Part shown: positions 1 to 11,279 of the stretch, piece after piece
How positions within the stretch are numbered: position 1 is the first letter of the stretch
How the letters are laid out: every line of letters starts with the position of its first letter
NCBI RefSeq assembly: GCF_001704415.2
Contig: NW_017189517.1
Coordinates: 3,793,167-3,857,166 of the forward strand
Direction of reading: 5' to 3'
DNA length: 64,000 bases
DNA from: Capra hircus
Taxonomy: Eukaryota; Chordata; Mammalia; Artiodactyla; Bovidae
Position numbers and translations under genes: made by a program
Notes under the pieces: model-generated
Database searches by the model: none
What the model was told of the DNA's origin: nothing
What the model saw: the letters and a program-made list of their open reading frames with translations, nothing else

Positions 1-584
1 TGAAAATCATTAGGTTCAGAAAAATATATAGATTTTCTCATAAGACAGATCATATGTGAACATAAAGATGAAAACAGTTTTCTAGCTATATAATCAATGT
101 GGGTGTCAGTGCTTCCAAAATTATGCACCAGACTTCAATAGAGGCTTTTACAAAGAATAAAACTCATGGTCTAACACACTCAAGGTGATGACTGAAGTTC
201 AACCCAGATGAAACACCTTCTTTCTATTTATCTGATAACTATATTAGTTTGAACCAAGTGACATTGATATTTGACAGTTTCTGACCTAACAAGTGGTGAT
301 TTCATATATTTCAAATGAATACTTCCTGAAAAACATGAATCATTCATTTTACTACCTTCCAAAAAGAAGCACTATTCTTGGGAAGACTCTGTCAGTCACC
401 TTGGAAGAAACTGTCCTATCTCATGCCCAGCCTTGATTATTTTCAACTCTAGTTGCTTTCAACTTGTACACTGCTCTAAGCAAATATATCCAGAAAGTAT
501 GTTAATTTCACTCAAAATATAAAGTAAAATCCATGGCTCTTGGATTTTACTTTGAAAGTGGTTGAACTAGTTAAGCTTTTTCTG
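1..584. other. No gene seen; unassigned intergenic or intronic DNA
   Basis: AT-rich, apparently single-copy sequence with no open frame of note, no recognisable repeat and no splice-flanked exon that I can support. Confidence 0.6.
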
Positions 585-945
585 TTACAAGTAATAGAAA
601 CCCAACTCAAAATGAACTAGCTTAAGGAAAATGGGGATTCATTGGCTCATAAACTGAGAAATACACAAATTGAAATGTTGAGTCTAGAGGCTCAAATCCT
701 CTCTCACCACCTCTTTGTTTTACTTGACTGCATTCTGCATAGATGTGCTCTACAAAGGATGGGGAAGATGGCTACAGATATCTCTATATTCACATTTTGC
801 TTAGTTAATCTAGTGGAAAGATTTCTTTCCATTTCTGCATCTTAGGGAAGATACTAATTATTTCTCAATGGGTCTGGTATCCACTCCTGGATCAAGATTG
901 TACCAAGGATGGAGTACAGTGATTGGCTCAGCCTGGGTCCTGTGT
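585..945 (+). repeat. Ancient interspersed-repeat-like stretch, family not assigned
   Basis: The stretch resembles a widespread old mammalian repeat. It opens with an 'aacccaactcaaaatg... tagcttaagg' block, then has 'tcattggctcataaactga', and ends near 'tgattggctcagcctgggtc'. I recognise the wording of these blocks but cannot name the family with certainty. The 67-codon open frame inside it (642-845) shows nothing protein-like and I do not treat it as a gene. Confidence 0.35.
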
Positions 946-1043
946 TGAGGTAGGGATGCGGGTTTGTGGAATCTTTGTGCATTAGTGTAAACGACAAGCA
1001 TTGTTAGGACCTCAAGTAGTAGAGAATAAGTGCTTCAAAGAAA

Positions 1044-1150
1044 AGGTTTAGCTCTTTTAAAAAAAAAAAAAAAACTGAGATATAGTTGTTATACATTATA
1101 TGTTACAGTTGTACAACATTAGTGATTCAAATTTTGAGGTTATATTCCAT
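1044..1150 (-). mobile_element. Old L1 3'-end fragment, left half (antisense), split by BovB
   Basis: After a T/A-rich run the sequence reads 'tgagatatagttgttataca', then 'gttgtacaacattagtgatt', then a 'ggttatattccatt' block. This is the reverse complement of the 3' region of older ruminant L1s. The match stops abruptly at about 1150, where BovB sequence begins, and resumes at 3625. The two parts are therefore halves of one L1 interrupted by a later insertion. Confidence 0.75.
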
Positions 1151-3602
1151 TGGTTTTATGACGACCTACAAGACCTTTTAGAACTAACACCCAAAAAAGA
1201 TGTCCTTTTCATTATAGGGGACTGGAATGCAAAAGTAGGAAGTCAAGAAACACCTGGAGTAACAGGCAAATTTCTCCTTGGAATGCGGAATGAAGCAGGG
1301 AAAAGGCTAATAGAGTTTTGCCAAGAAAATGCACTGGTCATAGCAAACACCCTCTTCCAACAACACAAGAGAAGACTCTACACATGGAAATCACCAGATG
1401 GTCAACACGAAAATCAGATTGATTATATTCTTTACAGTCAAAGATGGAGAAGCTTTATACAGTCAACAAAAACAAGACCAGGAGCTGACTGTGGCTCAGA
1501 TCATGAACTCCTTATTGCCAAATTCAGGCTCAAATTGAAGAAAGTAGGGAAAACCACTAGACCATTAAAGTATCACCTAAATCAAATCCCATATGATTAT
1601 ACAGTGGAAGTGAGAAATAGATTTAAGGGCCTAGATCTGATAGATAGAGTGCCTAATGAACTATGGAATGAGGTTCGTGACAGGATCAAGACCATCCCCA
1701 TGGAAAAGAAATGCAAAAAAGCAAAATGGCTATCTGGGGAGGCCTTACAAATAGCTGTGAAAAGAAGAGAGGCGAAAAGCAAAGGAGAAAAGGAAAGATA
1801 TAAGCATCTGAATGCAGAGTTCCAGAGAATAGCAAGAAGAGATAACAAAGCCTTCCTCAGTGATCAGTGCAAAGAAATAGAGGAAAACAACAGAATGGGA
1901 AAGACTAGAGATCTCTTCAAGAAAATTAGAGATACCAAGGGAACATTTCATGCAAAGATGGGCTCGATAAAGGACAGCAATGGTAGGGACCTAACAGAAG
2001 CAGAAAATATTAAGAAGAGGTGGCAAGAATACACAGAAGGACTGTACGAAAAAGATTTTCATGACCCAGATCATCATGATGATGTGATCACTCATCTAGA
2101 GCCAGACATCTTGGAATGTGAAGTCAAGTGAGCCTTGGAAACCATCACTACAAACAAAGCTAGTGGAGGTGATGGAATTCGAGTTGAGCTGTTTCAAACC
2201 CTGAAAGATGATGCTGTGAAAGTGCTGCACTCAATATGCCAACAAATTTGGAAAACTCAGCAGTGGCCACAGGACTGGAAAAGGTCAGTTTTCATTCCAG
2301 TTCCAAAAATAGGCAATGCCAAAGAATGCATAAACTACCGCACAATTGCACTCATCTCACATGCTAGTAAAGTAATGCTCAAAAATCTCCAAGCCAGGCT
2401 TCAGCAATACGTGAACCAAGAACTCCCTGATGTTCCAGCTGGTTTTAGAAAAGGCAGAGGAACCAGAGATCAAATTGCCAACATCCGCTGGATCATGGAA
2501 AAAGCAAGAGAGTTCCAGAAAAACATATATTTCTGCTTTATTGACTATGCCAAAGCCTTTGACTGTGTGGATCACAATAAACTGTGGAAAATTCTGAAAG
2601 GGATGGCAATACCAGACCACCTGACCTGCCTCTTGAGAAATCTGTATGCAGGTCAGGAAGCAGCACTGGACATGGAGCAACAGACTGGTTCCAAATAGGA
2701 AAAGGAGTATGTCAAGGCTGTATATTGTCACCCTGCTTATTTAACTTATATTCAGAGTACATCATGAGAAATGCTGGGCTGGAAGAAACACAAGCTGGAA
2801 TCAAGATTGCCGGGAGAAATATCAATAATCTCAGATATGCAGATGACACCACCCGTATGGCAGAAAGTGAAGAGGAACTAAAAAGCCTCTTGATGAAAGT
2901 GAAAGAGGAGAGTGAAAAAGTTGACTTAAAGCTCAACATTCAGAAAATGAAGGTCATGGCATCTGTTCCCATCACTTCATGGGAAATAGATGGGGAAACA
3001 GTGGAAAGAGTGTCAGACTTTATTTTTGGGGGCTCCAAAATCACTGCAGATGGTGACTGCAGCCATGAAATTAAAGACACTTCCTCCTTGGAAGAAAAGT
3101 TATGACCAACCTAGATAATATATTCAAAAGCAGAGACATTACTTTACCCACTAAGGTCCGTCTAGTCAGGGCTATGGTTTTTCCTGTGGTCGTGTATGGA
3201 TGTGAGAGTTGGACTGTGAAGAAGGCTGAGCGCTGAAGAATTGATGCTTTTGAACTGTGGTGTTGGAGAAGACTGTTGAGAGTCCCTTGGACTGCAAGGA
3301 GATCTAACTAGTCCATTCTGAAGATCAGCCCTGGATGTTCTTTGGAAGGAATGATGCTAAAGCTGAAACTCCAGTACTTTGTCCACCTCATGGGAAGAGT
3401 TGACTCATTGGAAAAGACTCTGATGCTGGGAGGGATTGGAGGCAGGAGGAGAAGGGGATGGCAGAGGGTGAGATGGCTGGATGGTATCACTGACTCGATG
3501 GACGTGAGTCAGAGTGAACTCCGGGAGTTGGCGATGGACAGGGAGGCCTGGAGTGCTTCGATTCATGGGGTCACAAAGAGTCAGACACGACTGAGAGACT
3601 GA
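1100..3602 (+). pseudogene. Broken BovB endonuclease/reverse transcriptase open frame
   Basis: The intact family protein combines an AP-type endonuclease with a reverse transcriptase and copies BovB RNA into nicked DNA. Here the reading frame falls into pieces at 1100-2131, 2135-2698, 2584-3105 and 3342-3602. The first piece carries endonuclease signatures: GDWN at residues 40-43, IDYI at 107-110 and SDH at 133-135. The second carries the RT fingers and motif A (IDYAKAFDCVDH). The third carries motif B (QGCILSP) and an intact YADD motif C at 2836-2847. The last is the conserved C-terminal basic tail with the RRRRGWQR stretch. The pieces are separated by a TGG-to-TGA change at 2129-2131, a short deletion near 2657 and a frameshift near 3075. 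The first ATG at 1100 lies in flanking L1 DNA, so the N-terminal residues are not BovB. Confidence 0.9.
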
Positions 3603-3624
3603 ACTGAACTGAACTGAACTGAAC
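1151..3624 (+). mobile_element. BovB (RTE-clade) LINE, 5'-truncated, sense
   Basis: About 2.47 kb of BovB runs from inside the endonuclease domain to the 3' terminus. It ends in the typical short tandem GAACT tail (about 3600-3624) rather than a poly(A) tail, as expected for RTE elements. It lies inside an antisense L1, whose halves flank it at 1044-1150 and 3625-4000. No convincing target-site duplication is visible, so the exact left edge is uncertain by a few bases. Relative to other BovB copies in this window it is missing 15 bases, in frame, at about 1684, and about 7 bases near 2657. Several nonsense changes and frameshifts make it non-autonomous. Confidence 0.93.
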
Positions 3625-4000
3625 AGTTATAAAATATTGGGTGTATTCCTTGTTCTGTACATACATCCCTGTAGTTTATTTATTTTATGCATAATAGTTT
3701 GTACCTTTTAATCCCTTATGATTGTCTTGTACATCTCTCCTTCACTCTTCCCATTGGTAACCACTACTTTGTTCTCTATATCTGTGAGTCTATTTCCTTT
3801 TTTAAAATATTCACTAATTTATTTTTAGATTCCACATATAAGCGATATTATACGATATTTGCCCTTTTCCATCTGACTTCACTTATTATGAAAATCTCTA
3901 GGTCTGTCCGTGTTGCTGAAATGTCATCATTTCATCCTTTCTGGGTGAGTGGTGTCCTATTATACATGTATAACATATCTTCTTTATTTCTCTGTCAATG
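3625..4000 (-). mobile_element. Old L1 3'-end fragment, right half (antisense)
   Basis: This continues the L1 interrupted at 1150. It contains 'agttataaaatattgg', 'tttgtaccttttaatccc', 'ggtaaccactactttgttct' and 'attccacatataagcgatat', the reverse complement of the classic older L1 3' region. Similarity fades after 'ctgtcaatggac' at about 4000. The open frame at 3687-4118 is an antisense reading of this L1 and not a gene. Confidence 0.8.
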
Positions 4001-5890
4001 GACGAAGAGGGCAATAATAATAACAGCAATATTATTGCTATTAAGAGTCTATTTTAATGTATATATTGAGTTTATTTCAATTAATATATTTGACACAAAT
4101 AATTCAGAATCTTCCTGAAACCTGCCTTGTAAACACACTTCAGGTATATCTAAGATAACGATCTTAAACTCATCTTTGGTTCTAGAATTTAGTTTGAGAT
4201 TGTAGTGCTGTCTGCCAATCCCTGAAGTCATCCTCATGAATCCTAGACATATGGTCGCTGAAGATGGAAGATTTCTTTTGGTGTTAGGGAAAGCTCTTTG
4301 TTGTCCACGGGGGAAGCATAGACTCTTGAACTAATAAAATCCTGTTTCCCATGAAAAAATAATAATAAATACAAAGAAACGATTATGGAATATTAAGGAA
4401 ATAAAGCATTATTAAGGATCAAGTAAATTCTACAAGATCATCTGTAATGGTTTTAAAATAATATGTATTAGTAGTGATAGGGGCAGTTTGAATCAATAAT
4501 GCTACATTTCCAGGAGGGTTTAAGAGATGAAATTCTTCAAGAAATGAAACTACCTACATATCTGTGTCATAGGCACACAACAAAAAATATCTTAGGTGGA
4601 AAGTCATGGGCAGAGAATCCTTGGGCTAACCTACAGATTTTCCACCCAGTGGGGAGTTTTGTTTGCTTTTTTTTTTTAACTAGCCTGAACCCTAAAATTC
4701 ACCCTAGACCACATGTTGTTAAATTTTGATGCAGATTAAAATGATGAGTGAGAAGGAAGTTCTGCCTCATGATATGGAATTTCCAAACATAGAAAAGACA
4801 GTCATATTGGGTAGCCCACACATATGACAAGTACAGCTAGTAGTAATAGTAGCAACTGTAATAATGTTACATGGATCATAAGTATTGGTTTTCCTAGATA
4901 TAATTGTCATAAGTTTTCTACATCTAGTCTCTTATATAGCAGATAGACACTATCACAGGGACATGTCCAGTAAGTTAAATCTAATTCAAAGTTCCTTAAT
5001 GTTTTATTGAGAAATACTATATTTTGTTTCCTTTTCATTATTTGTCAAAATTTGTCTGACAAGGAAGAACTATTGGGTTGGTATTTAGTACAAATATTGC
5101 TTAATCCTGAAATAGATCATTTAGGGATAATTAACCCTATTGGAAGGTAGCACAGGTGGTAGCTTTCTTCCACAAAAAGTTACTGTTTCATTTTGAGGAT
5201 CAATTAGCAACTGTCTCTGCCAAGTTCTCTTCCATACTAGATGACAATCAGAAGTGCAAAGTCATTGGCACCAGGTTTTGTATTCAACAGCAGAATAACT
5301 TTGTTATTTAATTTGAAGTTACAGGTAAGTACTTTCCATATTCTTTCTCTGATTTTTTTTTTCCTGTCAGAGATTCATTGTCAATTAAGTTGATTGTAAT
5401 AGGAACTACCCCCTTGGATGCTAACATATTGCCATAGATAACAACAAATAAAAGCACAACATCTTTTACCATGTAAGATGCTATTCTAATTCCAGTTGGT
5501 GACAAGAAACAATTGCTACTATATGATCTGTGACTGTTTACAAACCTTACTGTAGCTCCCAGGGAAGCTGAATGTGCTCTTTTTTTTTTTGTCTTCCAGA
5601 GAGGTTCATGGTGAACTTCTCTGAACAGATTATATCACTGAAGTCTCTGCTAAGCTTAGTTATGGACAAAAAACTAATATTAAAGTACAAAGCAAAAATT
5701 TCATCTTTATGTCAATAAAACATCTGTGAAATCCAGTATTTAACAAGGTGTACAATATGTCTTCCTGGGGGCAGTTCACTATCTCATTTGTCACTAGTAG
5801 AGAAAACTTTTGATGGAAAGCTGGCAATAGGGCTGACTAAGGAATTTACCAAGATGTTCATTTATGAAGAGTAAGGATGGTTTAGTCTAG
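4001..5890. other. No gene seen; unassigned DNA
   Basis: About 1.9 kb without a recognisable repeat, RNA gene or coding exon. The open frames present are short (62-76 codons) and have no recognisable motif. Homopolymer runs occur at about 4668-4676, 5347-5361 and 5580-5590. Confidence 0.55.
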
Positions 5891-5892
5891 GG

Positions 5893-6100
5893 GTGAAATT
5901 GACATGTATATTCTGCTATATTTAAAATGGATAACCAACAAGGACCTACTATATAGCCCATGGTACTGCTCAATGTTATGTGGCAGCCTAGGTGGGAGGG
6001 GAGTTGGGGAAAAATGTGTATCTATGGCTAAGTTCCTTTGCTGTCCACCTGAAACTATCACAGCATTGTTCATTGGATAAAAAAAAAAAAGTTTATTTTT
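5893..6100 (+). mobile_element. L1 3' end, 5'-truncated, sense, with A-rich tail
   Basis: The sequence reads 'ggataaccaacaaggaccta', then 'tatgtggcagcctaggtggg', then 'tgctgtccacctgaaactat', and ends in an A-run at about 6080-6092. This is the 3' untranslated end of ruminant L1 in sense orientation. Only about 200 bases are present, so it carries no coding sequence. Confidence 0.85.
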
Positions 6101-7344
6101 TTTAAAGGATTTTTCAGTCTATAGGTGGAAAAAAGCAAACAGAAGCTGTATCAAACTATGGATAGACAGGCTAAATGAATAATCAACTTTAAGAGTTCAG
6201 ATAGAGAGGAAGAGGAGTGGGAATAAAATAGATCCTGAGGATTATCTATGAGAGCAAAAACTTGAAGAAAAGAATCAGAGACCCAGAAAGGAGAATTCCT
6301 CTCATCTATTAGAAGACTCTACAGTCATTATTCATTAGGTTCATGGGGCCTCAGGCCCTAGAAAGAGGAAGTCACTGAAGATACTTCTCTGCTGATCATT
6401 CTATATTAATTCTCCAAACTCAGTACCCTTCAAAGATGTTTATTAAGCACCCTACATGTAAGAGTGCTGCATTAGATCCAGAGTTTCCAGGAAACATGGT
6501 TTATGACAGAGAAAGCAATTGCTTTCTTTGTGCGGGTTTCCTCTAGCAGGCTGGGAACAGCTACCAGGAGCTCCACGTTCATGAAGGCTTTAACAGTTTT
6601 ATCTGGATTCAGCAGGTATGACTGCCCCACTGGCTGTCCTGCTTCTTTTACAGGGTTTTTGGTGAGGATTAAGTGAGACCAGGTCATCTAGAGAGCTCAG
6701 TATAAGTGTGTGACTAAGATCCCCTCTGTAGAAAGTACTGTAAAAACCCAAATCAAACATATATCAAGAACAATCATGACTCATTCCCTGAAAGCTCCAG
6801 AGGTTGGATATATTTCAGCCAAAGTTTGAGCCACATGTTCATGGTGTCATCAGTGGTCCTAGTTCTATGATTCTCTCACCTCTGCTCTCCTACCTAGCCA
6901 GATTCTTCCTCAGACTGGCTTCCCCTGTAGTAGCGAAATGGCTCCAACAGTTCTAGGCCTCGCGTCGACATGTCAGATGCTCAACTTAGCAGCCCAAACT
7001 GGATTGAGCTTCTCTAGGTCAAGTGGAGAATGGATGTCGTGGTTTTAACTACAAATAGCTATTACCTAAGCACTTAATAAACTATTATACTTACAAATAT
7101 TTTTGGCAAGATGAGTGACAAGTGGCTTTTGTGCTACAGGTTTGCCAAATTTTGTTTCATAACTTGAGTATTACATTTGTTCAACTTATATTTTAATAAA
7201 CAAGTTATAACTAGTCATAGAATAAATTAGCTGGTCAATAAGTGCTCATTGCATTGTATAAAACTAGCCTTGGGAAATTCAAAGTTGTTTGTCCAACACA
7301 ATCTACCCAGAAGACTGGTCAAAGACAGCTACATATCACTGGCT
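6101..7344. other. No gene seen; unassigned DNA with one weak MIR-like piece
   Basis: No coding or RNA gene is recognisable. A short stretch at about 6430-6476 ('tttattaagcaccctacatg') resembles the end of an ancient MIR element, too short to be certain. The rest looks like ordinary single-copy DNA. Confidence 0.5.
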
Positions 7345-7570
7345 GTGCATGCATGCTAATGTACTTCAGTCGTGTCCAACTCTTTGTGACCCTATGGACC
7401 ATAGTGTGCCAGACTCCTCTGCCCATAGGATTCTCCAGGCAAGAGTACTAGAGTGGATTGCCATGCCTTCCTCCAGAGGATCTTCCCAACCTAGGGATCG
7501 AACCTGCGTCTCTTATGTCTCCTGTACTGGCAGATGGATTCTTTACCACTAGCACCAATTGGGAAACCCC
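7345..7570 (-). mobile_element. Bov-tA SINE (tRNA-Glu-derived), antisense
   Basis: Reading the minus strand gives a tRNA-Glu-like head followed by the Bov-A body. On the plus strand the body reads 'cttcagtcgtgtccaactct' and 'tctccaggcaagagtactag'; the head is seen as 'agggatcgaacctgcgtctc' (the inverted B box) and 'ttctttaccactagcacc'. The length fits a complete copy. The three overlapping open frames across it are accidental. Confidence 0.93.
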
Positions 7571-8207
7571 ACATATCCCTGGAGTTGTAGCCAAATGCCC
7601 GATCTTGTTAAAGGAAGATATTAGAATCTGTGCATGGCCACCAACCCCTATTCCACTGTTTTTCTGACCATCATATTTGGTGATGGCTTATATTCTATAC
7701 CATTCTTTCCTCTGGCCCTAAAGCGACATGACATTCATTTCTTATCTAGGGATGGTAGAAAGCTTACAAATAGTTGTAATACCAATGAAACCCTGTCTAG
7801 TTATCAGCCATTACATAATGGTCAGATCCAAAAACACCTGGAGATTCTCATAGGATATAATGAATGCTACAGTACAGATATAACCAAGATCTTAAATGAG
7901 TACAGTAGAAGTAACTTACTTTGCATGGAGCAGTGAAAAGAGTTCCCTAGAGGAGATAGGATTTGAGCTCAGTATTTTGTTTCAGAAGTTGTGAATGGGT
8001 TAATAGCAAAAGAAACATGATTCTATGATACCAAATCCATCAAGAATTCTTCTGAACAGCTTGGAAGGTCTTAACTGCCAGTAACTGAGCTATGTGGCAT
8101 TCTACCAATTAGATATTTACTTAGCAAGTATATTTTCACTTCAAGAAATATAAAATTATGAGTCATTCATATTTTAGTATCATTTTTTTCATATCAGTTT
8201 GCTTCTA
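7571..8207. other. No gene seen; unassigned DNA
   Basis: Unique-looking sequence. The 100-codon frame at 7634-7936 begins at the SINE edge, has no recognisable domain and no splice context, and I do not support it as a gene. Confidence 0.5.
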
Positions 8208-8218
8208 TCCTAATTCTT

Positions 8219-8488
8219 TCTTTATTTATTTTTTTAATTTGGCTGTGTCAGATCTTAGTTGTGGCATGTGATATCTTCATTGTGGGGTGCAGGGACTTTT
8301 CATTGCCGCTCATGGGCTCCAGATTATGTGGGCTCCAGTAATTGCAGCGTGTGCACTCTCTAGTTGAGGTATGTGGACTCAGTTGCCCCATGGCATGTTG
8401 GATCTTAGTTCCCCAGCCAGGGATCAAACCTGTGTTCCCTTAATTGCAAGGCAGATTCTTAACCACTGGACCACCAGGGAAGTTTGTC
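8219..8488 (-). mobile_element. CHR-type tRNA-derived SINE, antisense
   Basis: The plus strand shows an AT-rich tail at the left, then 'ttggctgtgtcagatcttag', 'tggatcttagttccccagcc', 'agggatcaaacctgtgttcc' and 'accactggaccaccaggga', the inverted tRNA-like head. This is the SINE family shared by ruminants and cetaceans. Candidate target-site duplications are 'tcctaattctt' at 8208-8218 and 'tcctagttctt' at 8489-8499, with one mismatch. Confidence in the class is high; the subfamily is not assigned. Confidence 0.85.
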
Positions 8489-8499
8489 TCCTAGTTCTT

Positions 8500-8880
8500 A
8501 ATAGGTACACCTTGCTCCAAAATACTGGTCATTGGATTTGAGCTCAAGACTGTAAGACTTTTCTGTGCTGTGATTAAATTAGAAGCATGTAAGAGTATGG
8601 ATTCCAGTGGCTTCTGTAGATTCCAAGATAGGAAGGAAATGTTGATTTTGTAAATTTCTTAATTCCTTAATCAATCTTTTCTCTTAGCTCATGGGACAGA
8701 TGACTGTTGAGCAAACAGTCATGGCCACATAATTAAAAGTGGGCAAAAAAATTGAAGCAGCATCACAGGGGATAGGCCCACCTTACTCCCTTCATCCTTA
8801 GATGATTTGGAGGAAAGAGGTAACTTCATTATATTTGATAACTGAACAGAAACGAAAGTTCACATTCTTTATGACTTTAC
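8500..8880. other. No gene seen; unassigned DNA
   Basis: Nothing recognisable between the SINE and the candidate LTR. Confidence 0.5.
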
Positions 8881-8884
8881 TTCC

Positions 8885-9340
8885 ATCCTTACTGATCACA
8901 AGTTTGTGTGCCTGGCACATAGTGAGGCCAAACAACACTGAAATGTCAGAGCAATGTTTATTGTAGAGCCATGCAAGGTGAATGGGTGGCTTGTGCCCCA
9001 CAAAACCCAAAACTCCCCAAAGAGTTTCAGCAAAGCATTTTTAAGGCCGCATAAGGGAGGTCCTTGCAAGACATGTGATCAGCTTGTGCAGAATTCTCTG
9101 ATTGGCTCATGGTGATATAACTGGATGGTTAGTTTTATCAATCCTTAGGCACCAGAGTGTCTGGTCAAGTGCTCATGATCAAGTAGTTAATTTCTTCCAT
9201 TTGGTGGTGGTTTGTAGGATCTGAGCAGCTCAGGAAATATGCACTTGATATTGATATTATTACCTAGATACTTTATAGAGGAGTTACAGCAGAGGATGTG
9301 GGGGAGGGGTCTGTCCCGGTTAGGCCCCGTAGACTCTCAC
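8885..9340 (-). mobile_element. Candidate endogenous-retrovirus LTR, antisense, degraded
   Basis: The stretch resembles a ruminant solo LTR read backwards: 'tgaggccaaacaacactgaa', an inverted polyadenylation signal (TTTATT at 8957-8962), 'tctgattggctcatggtgat' and 'cttccatttggtggtggttt'. A solo LTR carries a promoter and polyadenylation signal but no proteins, and none are seen. No terminal TG/CA pair or target duplication was pinned down, so the ends are approximate. It could be a different old repeat class. Confidence 0.45.
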
Positions 9341-10434
9341 TCATTTATATCTTGACAGATATATATTGAGGATAGTATGTATCTACTGTATCATTTCATA
9401 GATGGAGAAACTGAGGTCCATGTTTCCTATGTTATCTACAACCCAATTAGCTTTCTACAATAATTGCTTCAACTCAATATACTTCAATAGATATTTTTAA
9501 AGCTTCCTATATATATAGAGGACTGCACTAGATCCAGGGCTTTTAGATAGCTTACAACTGAGTGCCTGCTTCTTTTTCTCATTCTTCCTACTTTCTGACA
9601 CAGCATCTTACACATAGTGATATGTGTTTTTTGAAATGATGAACTGAGGTGTGAGACATTTGCACAGTTAACTATACAAGAAGAGAAACTGTCAAATGCA
9701 TCAACACCTTCTCTCTTACTTATTGCATCCTAACTAATACAACTATAAGTGCCAAATCCTCTTCTTTTGCCAACAAATATCATTTAGTTAGTTAATTATC
9801 CAAAAGAAAAGGAATCTGTCAGAGAAATTTGTAAGAACACATTGAAAGAGGGAGTTTATGTCAAGATGTAATTTGTCATCCTGGGCCGGTATGGACAAGA
9901 TGCATTCAAAAAAAGGTTTAAAACTTTGAAGAACGTATACAGATGCTTTAAGAAAGACAGGTGAGGGAAAAGTTCTAGAACACACCTCATATTTTAAGTA
10001 TGAATTTAATGGTGTTAACATTTTATGTTGCTGGCTAGTTGTTTAGCTTATTGAAATTTTTAAATGATATAGTGTAGAGACAAAGAGAGAAAGTAAAACC
10101 AAAAGCATAAAGAAGTTAAAGATCTGCTATTTCAATACATTCAGTACGGTGCTCTCCAATAGGCTATTAAAATCTCCATAGATGTCAATGAGAGGCTTCC
10201 ATTATTATCAACAAGAGTGGTTACAAAGGCTCTTTCAAATCCATTATCTCTAATGTCAAAGTCTTTAATCTGTACTTCTTCATACCTGAGGAACCTCTCA
10301 ACTGAACTTTTGCTTTTGTCTTCTGACTGGTATGCCTGTTGTGTCAAGTGCACAAGTACAATCCTAGCAGCTTTCCAGTGTCAACTAAGACACCTTAGCC
10401 CTGTCTCACATTATCTACCCATAACTTTGACTAT
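9341..10434. other. No gene seen; unassigned DNA
   Basis: Unique-looking. A short MIR-like 'gatggagaaactgaggtcca' sits at about 9402-9421. A 70-codon minus-strand frame (10,141-10,353) has a varied, charged composition (for example EEVQIKDFDIRDNGFERAF) but no domain I recognise and no splice evidence. Confidence 0.45.
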
Positions 10435-10804
10435 TGTGATGGACTGAATGTTTGGGTCCTCTTTAGATTCATGTGTTGAAGTTCTAGCTCCCAATGTGAA
10501 GAGAGAGGCACCACCTTTGAGAGGAAATAGTTTAGAGCAGATCCTGAGGACTGGACCCTCATGATGGGACTGCTGTTCTTTCAGGAAAAGGAAGAGAGAC
10601 CAGAGGTCTCTTTTTATCTCTCTGCCATGCAAAGAGACATGGAAAAGGTTAAGTCTATAAACCATGGGCAAGCCTTCAACAGAAACCAAATCTGCAGGCA
10701 CTTTAATCTTGATATTTCCAGTGTCTAGAACTGTGATACATGAATTCCTGTTGTTTAAGACACTCAATTTATACTATTTAGTTATGGCAGCCCAAGCTAA
10801 GACA
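10435..10804 (+). mobile_element. ERVL-MaLR-type solo LTR, sense
   Basis: The 370-base block begins TGTGATGGACTGAATGTTTG and ends CTAAGACA, matching the typical start and end of MaLR LTRs (MLT1/MST group). Internal landmarks are 'attcatgtgttgaagttcta', 'ccctcatgatgggactgctg', 'ctttaatcttgatatttcca' and 'gtctagaactgtgatacatg'. No internal retroviral region accompanies it, so it is a solo LTR. The 118-codon minus-strand frame at 10,411-10,767 is an antisense shadow of the LTR. Confidence 0.8.
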
Positions 10805-11169
10805 GTTACACAACTTGCCTTTTCATCTGGTATTCATCTGCCTGTGTGTTTGCACATATATGTATGTGTCCTTGGAGGAGATATTTCATTTTATGATGGA
10901 TTTCACAGAAAGCCTTAGATCTACAAGATAGCAGTATATGATGGTTAAAATGATCTAGAACTGCACAGAGTATGGACACTTCTACTCTTATGGACACCTT
11001 TACTATAATAAGGTGTAACCAGATCAGCAGGAGATGCCTAATGCTATTTAATAGAAGGCAGCCATTTTTAATTTTTTCAATTGTTCAATATTTTTCTTCA
11101 AACAGCATACATTTGGAACTCCATTATATCAATTGGTTTAAAGTGAAGACCTTCTAGCCTGAACCCTTT
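10805..11169. other. No gene seen; unassigned DNA
   Basis: No repeat, exon or RNA gene recognised. Confidence 0.5.
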
Positions 11170-11245
11170 AAAGATGCTTTACAGGTGAGGAAACTAGTAC
11201 CAAAGAGAGGATAATATTCAATTTCGCACAGTCAATAATTAGCAA
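11170..11245 (-). repeat. MIR fragment, antisense
   Basis: 'tgctttacaggtgaggaaac' followed by 'accaaagagaggata' and 'cgcacagtcaataattagca' is the reverse complement of the conserved MIR core. It is an old tRNA-derived mammalian SINE, heavily mutated. Confidence 0.6.
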
Positions 11246-11279
11246 AGCCAAATCATAAAGCCAGTTGAGCTGCCATAAC

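Noticed and set aside
10411..10767. 118-codon minus-strand frame as a gene
   Set aside because: It is antisense to a MaLR LTR and has no domain or conservation evidence.
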